Below, piece by piece: positions 18,535-26,569 of a DNA stretch of 46,437 nt. The DNA comes from a bacterium. Lineage in GTDB: Bacteria > Omnitrophota > Gorgyraeia > Zapsychrales > Zapsychraceae. The translations under genes were made by a program, and so were the position numbers. The stretch lies in contig JAUIER010000003.1 of assembly GCA_030429765.1 (NCBI GenBank), positions 208,402 to 254,838 of the forward strand, read 5' to 3'. Below the pieces are notes generated by a model that was given only the letters and a program-made list of their open reading frames with translations, was not told where the DNA came from and ran no database searches. Position 1 is the stretch's first letter. Each line of letters starts with the position of its first letter.

Positions 18535-21500
18535 ATGAATAATGTCACCACATTTATCAAACAGGCTGTAGTCTATGTTACAGCACTTACCTTTATACTA
18601 ACGCCACAAGGGGCGATGGCTCTCCCACAGGGGGAAAACGTGGTTTATGGAAATGCCACGTTTGATCGATCGATATCGGATCAGTTAACCGTCAATCAAT
18701 CCACAGATAAACTTATAACGAATTTTGACAGCTTTTCCATAGCTCAACCGGAAAGCGTTCATTTCATTCAAAATTCGGTTTCTAGTGTAGCCCTAAACAG
18801 GGTTGTCGGGGGAGACCCGTCAGCCATTATGGGAACGCTGACAGCCACGGGAAAGATATTTGTCATCAATCCCAACGGAGTGGTGTTTGGTCATAATTCC
18901 CATGTCGACGTTGGAGGTTTGGTTGCGTCTACTCTAGATATCAGCAATGAGGACTTCCTGGCTGAAAATTATAACTTTGCCGGGCAGGGAGCCGCCGTTG
19001 TCAATTACGGGGATATCAATGCGCCCGGCGGATATGTCGCATTGCTGGGTTCACATGTCGCGAATCATGGTGCAGTAGTTGCCGAGATGGGAAGTGTTGT
19101 CCTGGCCTCAGGCGAGGCTGTAACGATGACACTGGATCCGCAAGGTCTCATCAATGTGGTGGTTGATCAGCCGACTTCTCAAGATCCAACGCGACATTAC
19201 GCGGCTGTTGAAAATAGTGGTGTTATTCAAGCCAATGGAGGGCGAGTTGTTTTAACGGCCCAAACGCTGAATGATGTTTTTGATTTTGCTGTAAATAATA
19301 CAGGCATTATAGAAGCCAAAAACTTCGAAGAGCTGAACGGGCGGATAGTTCTATCGGCCAATCATGATGTTAGTGTGGGTGGAGAGCTGCATGGGGGGCA
19401 GGTCGAGATTGTCTCGGAGTCCGGAGATGTACGCCATCGGGTAAACAGTAAGGTCGAGACATACGGTTCGAACATGATAGGTCGAGCCGGGAATGATTAC
19501 ATCCTAGACAATGGTACCGTGATCAATGCCGGTAATGGTGTGGTAGATATATATGCCGAGGAAAACTTGTATATGGGTTCATCAGAGGATCAGTACAAGT
19601 CCACTTATGATTGGGATTACGTCTCGGACACGCGCGCATACGAGTTTAGAGAATTCGGATACTATGTCGTCGATGACAATAACAATTTGGTATACGTACC
19701 GCTTGTTGTGGGCGAAGATATTGGTAAGGATGGGCTGGCCCCTATCGCCGGATCAGGCGTGGTTTATGAAGATCTTTCAGGACTAGGCCTTTACACAGTA
19801 TTTCATCGCGGAGGCAGCGGTTATATACATCCGTCGGACACATCCAATACGGACAGTTGGACATTCCATCAAGATGCTGAGTTTAATGCCGATGGTATTG
19901 AACACGTGCAAATCGATGGCATTCGTTATGGATGGGAGGATATCTTTGGTGGCGGCGACCTGGATTTTGATGATGCCGTCATTGATTTTGCATTTGATGT
20001 GGTCAAGGCTTCGCCGGGTGCGTTTATTAACTCCGATAGCAATGTTTTTCTAACTGCCCAAAATGGTTTTATTAAGCAAGTTGCGGGAGATGTGTGTGCC
20101 AAGAATCTTATGTTTTCCGCGAATCACGGAATCACTGGAACGGGCATCAATGGAGGATTTGAAGCCACAGCTCAGAAGGTATCGGCGGAGAATCGGGGCA
20201 GTGGGGATATTCGTATCGATAACAAGATCGATACCATGATTACGGATTTAAGCAATGAAGTCGGTCTCAACCCAGGAGTTGTCGGGACAGATGGAATCAA
20301 TAATCAAGTAGTAGGTGGGACGGTTGATGTCGTGAGTCGTAAAGATCTGACCATCAAGACCCAAGTTAAGGCCAAAGGCGACATTATCCTAAAGGCTTAT
20401 GAGAATATGTTTCAGAAAGAAAACGGAAAAGTTGTCATTGATCAGGATCCAAACGAGGGATTATTACCGGTTAATGTATACAGCACATCCCATCAAACCG
20501 AGCAGTGGAGTAATGACAACACCGTCGATATGGAATGGACTTTACCGGAATACACCACGGATAAATTCGATATCACGCTGGAAGCCGGCGAACAGTATAT
20601 CATGGAACCCGGAGCCAGTGTGGAATCTAATGGCGGAGACGTCAACGTCACGGCCAATGATGACATCTTATTGACATTGATTGACGCGCACAATGGTGAT
20701 GTGGCCATCATCTCACAGAACGGATCCATTATTGACAACGATCTGGACGTGGCACCGGCGGATTACGATGTCATCGGTCATCATATTCAACTCCAAGCCG
20801 ATAACGGAAGCGTGGGCGAAAATGGTAATGAGCAGGAAATCGACCTAGGCGCTCCGCACTTTGAGTTTTCGTATGTCGCTGATACCTTGAACAATACGAT
20901 TCCTGACAACATCACGGATACCTATACAGTCTCTTTGAATGAGCAAGGTGACTGGATTTACCAAACGACATTTCTGGCGGATGTTGACAATGCCAATTGG
21001 GGATTTCATTTGTTAACGATGGATGAGTCCAATAATGCGTTGTTCGCGGCGCAGCATGTCCGTCCGTTCTTCATTGATACGACAGCGCCGATTATCACAG
21101 GTGATTATCTGGCCGCGAATGAATTCGGCTGGCACAATCAGGATGTGACAGTGAGTTTCAGCGCGACGGATAATTTGTCCGGGTTCAACCCTGACGGCAG
21201 TTTAACCGCGGGGTTAAATTCAGAAACGATTACGCAAGAAGGTATCGGTCTAGTTGTCACTTCAGACGGAATCTTTGACCGGGCGGGAAATGCCGCGCAA
21301 ATTATCGATGTGGTGCTCAACATTGATCAAACGGCCCCGGTGATCACGGACTTTAATCTGCCGGATCCCAATGAATTTGGTTGGTACAATCAAGATGTCA
21401 CCGTCGATTTTAGTGCCACGGACAATCTCTCAGGCTTCAATCCGGATGGCGCGCTCAGCACGAATTTACTCTCTCAAACAAGTACAGGCGAGGGGGTAGG

Positions 21501-22860
21501 GCTGATCATCACATCGGAAGGGATTACGGATCGTGCCGGTAACGTGGCCAACCGTGTGGAGGTGGCGGTTAATGTCGATAAGACGGCTCCGGTCATTTCG
21601 GCTGATTATTTGGCAGCTAATGAGTTCGGTTGGCACAATCAAGATGTTACCGTCGATTTTAGCGCCACAGACAATCTGTCTGGATTCAATCCCGACGGCG
21701 CGTTGTCTGCCGCCTTAAATTCCGAGACAATTACGGCCGAGGGGCTGGGATTGATCGTCACGTCTGACGGAATTTTCGATCGCGCCGGGAATGCGGCTGT
21801 TCCTCTGGACGTGACACTCAATATCGATAAAACAGCGCCGGTCATTTCTGCTGATTATTTGGCGGCCAATGAATTCGGTTGGCACAATCAAGATGTCACT
21901 GTTGACTTCAGTGCGACCGACAATTTATCCGGATTTAATCCCGATGGCGCCTTGTCAACGGCATTGAATTCTGAGACGATCACTGCCGAAGGTTTAGGGT
22001 TAATTGTGACGTCGGACGGCGTCTTTGACCGCGCGGGTAATGCGGCGGAACTGATTGACGTCGTACTGAATATAGATAAAACCGCACCGGTTGTAAGTGC
22101 AGATTACCTGGCACCCAATGAGTTTGGCTGGCACAATCAAGATGTCACGGTTGACTTTAGTGCGACGGATAATCTATCTGGTTTTAATCCAGACGGAGCA
22201 CTATCAACAAACTTAAATTCTGAAACAATCACCAGCGAAGCTGCCGGTATTATTGTGACGTCAGATGGCATATTTGACCGAGCCGGCAATGCGGCGGTAC
22301 CTGTTGATGTGGTTGTAAACTTAGATAAAACGGCTCCAGTTATCACGGCTGGAGATCCAACTGGCCCAACAAACTCGAATGGCGAGTTCACTGGTGACGT
22401 GACAGTGCCATTCAGCGCAACAGACAATTTATCCGGGTTTGCCCCTGATGGAAATACCATAACCGATCTTTCCTCAGAAACGGGTCAACCCGGATTTATT
22501 GTCACCTCCGACGGTATCTTTGATCTGGCCGGAAACTTTGCGCCGGGAATTCCGGTAGGACCATTTGCAGGGCCAACCGTGACGCCGCCCACAACTCCAC
22601 CGACAGTGGTTGGGGTGCCGCTCACATTTGAATATCTTCCCAAAGAATACACTGTCTACTATGAGGTTCTCTCACCCAGTCAGTTTCTGAGCTTTGAACC
22701 GACTCTCAAAGTCGGGTTCTTCGGATATCATCCGATTACAGAGACGAATATGGTCGCCTTGGAAGAGGAGGGACTGGATCTATCCATCGAGGTCTACGAA
22801 TTCATCGAAGATCAGATGGACCGGAAAAAACGGGCGGTACCGTATTTTGCCAACTGGTAG
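18535..22860 (+). CDS. TpsA exoprotein of a two-partner secretion system with Ig-like repeats
   Basis: A 1441-residue exported protein. A signal peptide covers about residues 1-29, ending near GAMALP. Residues about 30-260 are the filamentous-haemagglutinin-type secretion (TPS) domain, with LNRVVGGDPSAIMG and the hallmark NPNGVVFG. A beta-helix-like region follows. Around residues 455-485 GWEDIFGGGDLDFDDAV resembles the Asp-rich core of DUF4114 domains, which may bind calcium. Residues about 850-1346 are six Ig-like repeats of about 83 residues (21082-22575). A Pro/Thr linker and a unique charged tail finish the protein. A strong AAGGAGG ribosome site precedes the ATG. The TpsB transporter gene follows after 170 bases. 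Likely a surface adhesin or surface-layer fibre; its ligand is unknown. Confidence 0.88.
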   Translation: MNNVTTFIKQAVVYVTALTFILTPQGAMALPQGENVVYGNATFDRSISDQLTVNQSTDKLITNFDSFSIAQPESVHFIQNSVSSVALNRVVGGDPSAIMGTLTATGKIFVINPNGVVFGHNSHVDVGGLVASTLDISNEDFLAENYNFAGQGAAVVNYGDINAPGGYVALLGSHVANHGAVVAEMGSVVLASGEAVTMTLDPQGLINVVVDQPTSQDPTRHYAAVENSGVIQANGGRVVLTAQTLNDVFDFAVNNTGIIEAKNFEELNGRIVLSANHDVSVGGELHGGQVEIVSESGDVRHRVNSKVETYGSNMIGRAGNDYILDNGTVINAGNGVVDIYAEENLYMGSSEDQYKSTYDWDYVSDTRAYEFREFGYYVVDDNNNLVYVPLVVGEDIGKDGLAPIAGSGVVYEDLSGLGLYTVFHRGGSGYIHPSDTSNTDSWTFHQDAEFNADGIEHVQIDGIRYGWEDIFGGGDLDFDDAVIDFAFDVVKASPGAFINSDSNVFLTAQNGFIKQVAGDVCAKNLMFSANHGITGTGINGGFEATAQKVSAENRGSGDIRIDNKIDTMITDLSNEVGLNPGVVGTDGINNQVVGGTVDVVSRKDLTIKTQVKAKGDIILKAYENMFQKENGKVVIDQDPNEGLLPVNVYSTSHQTEQWSNDNTVDMEWTLPEYTTDKFDITLEAGEQYIMEPGASVESNGGDVNVTANDDILLTLIDAHNGDVAIISQNGSIIDNDLDVAPADYDVIGHHIQLQADNGSVGENGNEQEIDLGAPHFEFSYVADTLNNTIPDNITDTYTVSLNEQGDWIYQTTFLADVDNANWGFHLLTMDESNNALFAAQHVRPFFIDTTAPIITGDYLAANEFGWHNQDVTVSFSATDNLSGFNPDGSLTAGLNSETITQEGIGLVVTSDGIFDRAGNAAQIIDVVLNIDQTAPVITDFNLPDPNEFGWYNQDVTVDFSATDNLSGFNPDGALSTNLLSQTSTGEGVGLIITSEGITDRAGNVANRVEVAVNVDKTAPVISADYLAANEFGWHNQDVTVDFSATDNLSGFNPDGALSAALNSETITAEGLGLIVTSDGIFDRAGNAAVPLDVTLNIDKTAPVISADYLAANEFGWHNQDVTVDFSATDNLSGFNPDGALSTALNSETITAEGLGLIVTSDGVFDRAGNAAELIDVVLNIDKTAPVVSADYLAPNEFGWHNQDVTVDFSATDNLSGFNPDGALSTNLNSETITSEAAGIIVTSDGIFDRAGNAAVPVDVVVNLDKTAPVITAGDPTGPTNSNGEFTGDVTVPFSATDNLSGFAPDGNTITDLSSETGQPGFIVTSDGIFDLAGNFAPGIPVGPFAGPTVTPPTTPPTVVGVPLTFEYLPKEYTVYYEVLSPSQFLSFEPTLKVGFFGYHPITETNMVALEEEGLDLSIEVYEFIEDQMDRKKRAVPYFANW
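21082..22575 (+). repeat. six tandem Ig-like repeats within the TpsA gene
   Basis: Units start at 21082, 21331, 21583, 21832, 22081 and 22330; most are 249 bases (83 residues), the second is 252. Each begins TAPVI/TAPVV and carries WHNQDVTV, FSATDNLSGFNPDG and FDRAGNAA. The sixth is divergent. Units 3 and 4 are nearly identical as protein but differ at many third codon positions. Confidence 0.92.
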
Positions 22861-22868
22861 TTCTTTCG

Positions 22869-22907
22869 AGAGACTTAAGTGTTTATATAATAGGCACTTA
22901 AGTCTCT
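22869..22907 (+). terminator. 13-bp hairpin after tpsA
   Basis: AGAGACTTAAGTG (22869-22881) pairs with CACTTAAGTCTCT (22895-22907). A T-run is lacking, so termination would be weak; it may allow partial read-through into tpsB or protect the tpsA message. Confidence 0.5.
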
Positions 22908-22941
22908 GACTAATTTGATAAAAATTATATAAGTCATTTAT

Positions 22942-22970
22942 TTGCATATACTTACAAAATGTTTTACACT
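22942..22970 (+). promoter_or_regulatory. possible tpsB promoter
   Basis: TTGCAT (22942-22947), 17-base spacer, TACACT (22965-22970), about 60 bases before the tpsB start. The match is moderate and rests on spacing. Confidence 0.35.
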
Positions 22971-23030
22971 TGCAGAGATGTTGAGGTGTTTTTAAGATCG
23001 CTTTGAACAGGAGCGGGCAGGAGATTTGAG

Positions 23031-24746
23031 ATGAAAAAGTTTATTTACATATTACTTGCGTTAGGTGTGAGCATGGCTTCAGGATCGGGTATGGCTCTGG
23101 CCCAACCCGCCCCGGCCGACACAGCTGGCGGATTATTGCGTCAAGATGTGGATCAGTTTCGTATAGAAGAGTTTGAACGACGCATCAAGGCTGAGCGTGA
23201 AAAGCGTCAGCAGCAAGAGGAAGAGGTCATCGAAGTCAAGGGAACGGGACCATCGGTCATGATCAGCCAGATCGATATCGAGGGTGTCAATATTATCCCC
23301 ATGAAAGACCTTCATCCGATCCTGATGGAGTATCAGAATCGCGAACTCACCATGGCAGACATTCAGGGGTTGGCCCGAAAGATTACCCAAGTTTATCGCG
23401 AGCGTGGCTTTGTGACATCACGAGCGTACATCCCACCGCAGAATATGGACAACGGCCGTCTGGTCATCAATGTGCTTGAAGGTCGGCTGGGTGATGTGGA
23501 GATTCAAGGTAACAAACATTTCAAGACATCTCTTCTGAAGAAGAAGCTGGATATGCAGGGACAGAATCAGTATTTTGACTATTCCCAGCTGCAGCGCTCA
23601 CTGGCGTATATCAATGAACATCCGGACAGGACAGCGCGTGCGGTGTTACTGCCGGGGGATCAGCCCAAGACGACCGATGTTGTCATCGAGGTTCAAGATC
23701 AGCTGCCGATACATGCAGGTTTTGAATTTGACAATCATGTCTCCCGTTTTATCCATCGTGACCGATTCGGGGTCTTTGTTGAGCATAATAACCTAACGGG
23801 AAATGATGATCGCCTGGAAATCAAAGGCTATCTTACCGACGGGAAACTCTTGAAGTCCGGACAGCTTCGTTATCTGTATCCGTTTTCACCGACCTTTGAA
23901 GCTGGATTTTACGCATTGTACAGCGAATCAGAATTGGGTCGTGAATTCAAATCGGTGCAGGCCGAGGGTGAGGCTCAATTGTATGGAATTTTCGCCACCA
24001 AAGAATTAGTCAAGAACGACACGATTGAGGTTCGATTGAACGCCGGTTTTGACTACAAGGACATTGAGAACTTCCTGCTGGGAAGTGTCAATTCGCATGA
24101 TGAACTACGGGTTTTGAAGGCCGGAATGGATTTCGATTTTGTCGATCGATTCGGCCGATCAATTCTTACATCGGAGATTCACGCCGGAATCCCTGATTTT
24201 CTGGGAGGGTCCGAGGCCAAGGACGCCATGGCGTCACGAATGGGCGCGGGTGGTAAATTTCAGAAGGGAGTATTCAATTTCTTTCGGTTACAGCCAATGC
24301 CTTACAATACTCACATCCTGTGGAAGAATTCGGGGCAGTTCACCAATCATACACTGGTCGCCTCTGAGCAATTTCAAATTGGCGGGGCCAAAAGCGTTCG
24401 CGGTTATGCGCCGGCTGAATTCTCCGGGGATCGCGGATTTTATAGCTCCGTGGAATGGTCGTTCCCGTTATGGGGGTTGTCGAAGAATGTTAAGGTTCCA
24501 TTTCGTCAAGAACGTCTGTATGACGCGGTGCGAATGGTTGCCTTCTATGATATCGGATTTATCGATAACCGTAATCCAGCTGCCGGCGAGCAGTCTAATG
24601 AAACACTTCAGGCGTATGGTTTCGGTGTGCGTCTGAATCTGCTGGATGATCTAGCGTTGCGCATTGAAGTTGGCTTTCCGATCGATGGAAAGTCCGCTGA
24701 TGGTGATCATCATCACACCTGGTTTGAGCTCAAGTATCGATATTAA
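23031..24746 (+). CDS. TpsB outer-membrane transporter (ShlB/FhaC/HecB family)
   Basis: A 571-residue Omp85-superfamily pore that moves its TpsA partner across the outer membrane. The signal peptide ends near residue 24 (ALAQ). A charged helix rich in Glu, Arg and Gln follows (about residues 40-70), as in FhaC helix H1. Two POTRA domains come next, with ISQIDIEGVNIIPM and GDVEIQGNKHFKTS, and ERGFVTSRAYIPPQ between them. The C-terminal half is a 16-strand barrel: RGYAPAEFSGDRGFYSS holds the conserved region of strand 12 and loop 6 (VRGY motif), and the protein ends on aromatic WFELKYRY. It lies directly downstream of tpsA, as expected. A strong terminator follows. Confidence 0.93.
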   Translation: MKKFIYILLALGVSMASGSGMALAQPAPADTAGGLLRQDVDQFRIEEFERRIKAEREKRQQQEEEVIEVKGTGPSVMISQIDIEGVNIIPMKDLHPILMEYQNRELTMADIQGLARKITQVYRERGFVTSRAYIPPQNMDNGRLVINVLEGRLGDVEIQGNKHFKTSLLKKKLDMQGQNQYFDYSQLQRSLAYINEHPDRTARAVLLPGDQPKTTDVVIEVQDQLPIHAGFEFDNHVSRFIHRDRFGVFVEHNNLTGNDDRLEIKGYLTDGKLLKSGQLRYLYPFSPTFEAGFYALYSESELGREFKSVQAEGEAQLYGIFATKELVKNDTIEVRLNAGFDYKDIENFLLGSVNSHDELRVLKAGMDFDFVDRFGRSILTSEIHAGIPDFLGGSEAKDAMASRMGAGGKFQKGVFNFFRLQPMPYNTHILWKNSGQFTNHTLVASEQFQIGGAKSVRGYAPAEFSGDRGFYSSVEWSFPLWGLSKNVKVPFRQERLYDAVRMVAFYDIGFIDNRNPAAGEQSNETLQAYGFGVRLNLLDDLALRIEVGFPIDGKSADGDHHHTWFELKYRY

Positions 24747-24772
24747 CCTGAGCTAGCCGTACCTCCTAAGAC

Positions 24773-24808
24773 AAGGCCTGATAATCTCCGGATTATTAGG
24801 CCTTTTTT
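24773..24808 (+). terminator. intrinsic terminator after tpsB
   Basis: A 14-bp stem (24773-24786 with 24791-24804, one G-U) on a 4-base loop, then T-rich sequence. It ends the tpsA-tpsB unit. Confidence 0.92.
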
Positions 24809-24869
24809 ATTTTTATTAAATTCCCCTATAGTATAATGACAATGAGTTTTGATAACTGGGAGGAAAACT

Positions 24870-25412
24870 ATGTTTCTAAAACGAATGATGATCTTTTTGT
24901 TGCCGGTCCTGGTATTGTTAGGCTGTTCCGCGCCGCAGGACACCGCCATCACCATCGATGATATTGAAATTTCGCTCACTGAATTTGATGAGGCCTTTGC
25001 CAAGTCGCGCTTTGCCAGGCAAGGGGCGAAAGGACGCCGGCTGTTCCTGGATGAATTTATCTCCAAGAAGTTGATCCTAAAGACCGCCGAAGATCTGGGG
25101 CTGGATCGCGATCCGGCGTTTTTGTCGGATATTCAACGGTTCTGGGAGCAGGGATTGATCAAGCGGGTGACGCTGGCTAAACAGGAAGAGCTGCTGGAAT
25201 CCATCCAAATCTCCGAGGCGGATATGTTTAAGTACTATCAGGACAATCAGGCGGCGTTCAACGGACGAAGTTACGATACGGTGCGTCCGGAAATCCGCAA
25301 TCTCATCTACGCCCAGCGTAATCTGGCGTCGATGCGTCAATGGGTCGAGTCCTTGGAGTCTGGACGGAAAATTTCTATAAATCACGATTTGCTGGGGATT
25401 GATCGAAAATAG
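24870..25412 (+). CDS. lipoprotein with SurA/parvulin N-terminal-like helices
   Basis: A 180-residue lipoprotein. The signal peptide ends in the lipobox LLGC, so the Cys near residue 19 is lipidated. The body resembles the chaperone-like part of SurA/PrsA proteins: IDDIEISLTEFDEAF, then FLDEFISKKLILKTAEDLGL and ISEADMFKYYQDNQAAF. There is no room for a PPIase domain between them, so it would be a short catalytically inactive relative. An open frame reaches back to a TTG at 24849, but GGGAGG sits correctly for ATG 24870. TATAAT at 24832-24837 could be a -10 box. It is the first of four closely spaced genes. A folding or assembly role at the outer membrane is inferred. Confidence 0.7.
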   Translation: MFLKRMMIFLLPVLVLLGCSAPQDTAITIDDIEISLTEFDEAFAKSRFARQGAKGRRLFLDEFISKKLILKTAEDLGLDRDPAFLSDIQRFWEQGLIKRVTLAKQEELLESIQISEADMFKYYQDNQAAFNGRSYDTVRPEIRNLIYAQRNLASMRQWVESLESGRKISINHDLLGIDRK

Positions 25413-25421
25413 GAGAGCTTT

Positions 25422-25994
25422 ATGGGGCAAGAATTTAAACGCCGGAAATATTTTATCGATAGTCAGTTTCAGTCAAAATTTATTCTGCGGTTTAGTTTTG
25501 TGGTGGTATTGTCGACGTTTCTCGTCGGCGCGATTGTGTTTTTTATGTCCCGGCATTCCACCACCGTCGCTATCGAGAACACGAGGGTCTTGATAAAGCC
25601 CACATCCGATTTTATCCTGCCGTTATTGATATCAACATTTCTGATCGTTTCCTTTGTCGCGGCGTGGGTGGGGATATTTCTTACCTTGATAACATCACAT
25701 CGCATTGTCGGTCCGGCCTATCGATTGACGAATGAGGTCAAGCGTTTCAGCGCGGGAGATCTTAAGGTGAATTTTAATATCCGGCAGAAGGATCAGCTAA
25801 GGGATCTGGCCGATAGCCTGGCCGAGATGTCCGGCACGTACAAGGAGAAGCATGAGGCCCTGGATGCCAGATTCGCGCAGCTCAAGGGTTTTATCGAAGA
25901 ACATCACTACTGTCTGGGGACGGATGATACGCCTAAGGTCAAACAGATGATTGAGGACATCGATCAGTCGCTGAATTTCTTTAATTCCAAATGA
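25422..25994 (+). CDS. HAMP-domain inner-membrane protein
   Basis: A 190-residue protein with two membrane segments (about residues 22-44 and 66-92) separated by a very short periplasmic loop. A HAMP linker follows (about residues 93-145, with RIVGPAYRLTNEVKRFSAGDL and DQLRDLADSLAEM as its two helices). A coiled C-terminal stretch ends the protein, with no kinase, cyclase or methyl-accepting domain. The N terminus (QEFKRRKYFIDSQFQSKFILRF) resembles that of a family of small HAMP proteins common in delta-proteobacteria and Omnitrophota. Because the output domain is absent it may pass a signal to a partner. GGAGAG precedes the start, and its stop overlaps the next ATG by 4 bases. Confidence 0.8.
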   Translation: MGQEFKRRKYFIDSQFQSKFILRFSFVVVLSTFLVGAIVFFMSRHSTTVAIENTRVLIKPTSDFILPLLISTFLIVSFVAAWVGIFLTLITSHRIVGPAYRLTNEVKRFSAGDLKVNFNIRQKDQLRDLADSLAEMSGTYKEKHEALDARFAQLKGFIEEHHYCLGTDDTPKVKQMIEDIDQSLNFFNSK

Positions 25995-26569
25995 GACGAC
26001 TGTTTTATCTAGTTGCGGCTCTTGTGTTCATGTCAGCGGCTCCGGTGGAGGCTGGACGGTTCGAAGGTGATGGTGCGCTTGTCACGAAAAGCCAGTATTT
26101 CGAGCTGTATGCGCCGGACGATTTCTCGATGGAGCATTTGCTCAATGAATTGAAGTTTGAATACTTTCTGAGCCTTGATGCCTACTTTGTTGGTGAGATT
26201 CGTGATCTGAATGATTTGCTGTGCCGGACGATTGACGCCATATTTCTGGAGATCAATGATTCATTAGGCCTTTCCGTCGAGAATTACTCCGGGACCATTC
26301 GGTTTTTAAAGGACCACAACGAACTGAACCGGGTCTTTCAGGATATCTTCAAGGTCGATTTTAACGAACGGGCCTTTTATTTTTACGAAGGCAATACCAT
26401 CTATATCTCGCTCGAAGATATAACACTGGGAATGCTGGGGCATGAGATGGCCCACGCGATTATTTCCCACTACTTTGTAGTTCCGCCTCCCAAAAAACTT
26501 CAGGAAGTGCTCTCCGGATACGTGGAATTCAAATTGAGAAAGGCGACAAATGATCTTGCGACTCCTTAG
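25991..26569 (+). CDS. exported HExxH (zincin-like) protein
   Basis: A 192-residue protein with a signal peptide (cleavage after VEA near residue 22) and a zinc-protease motif His151-Glu152-Met-Ala-His155 in GHEMAHAI. A third zinc ligand may come from HYF or from the Glu in the following helix (LQEVLSGYVEF). The fold looks like the peptidase MA-like or plant-basic-secretory class rather than a large zincin. It overlaps the preceding gene by 4 bases (ATGA) and the next by 20, so expression is coupled. It would act in the periplasm. The substrate is unknown, and it may be a structural relative without activity. Confidence 0.7.
   Translation: MRRLFYLVAALVFMSAAPVEAGRFEGDGALVTKSQYFELYAPDDFSMEHLLNELKFEYFLSLDAYFVGEIRDLNDLLCRTIDAIFLEINDSLGLSVENYSGTIRFLKDHNELNRVFQDIFKVDFNERAFYFYEGNTIYISLEDITLGMLGHEMAHAIISHYFVVPPPKKLQEVLSGYVEFKLRKATNDLATP

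Noticed and set aside
21082-22575. Regular repeats that might be a CRISPR array
   Set aside because: Units are 249-252 bases, coding and in frame; there are no short repeats with unique spacers.
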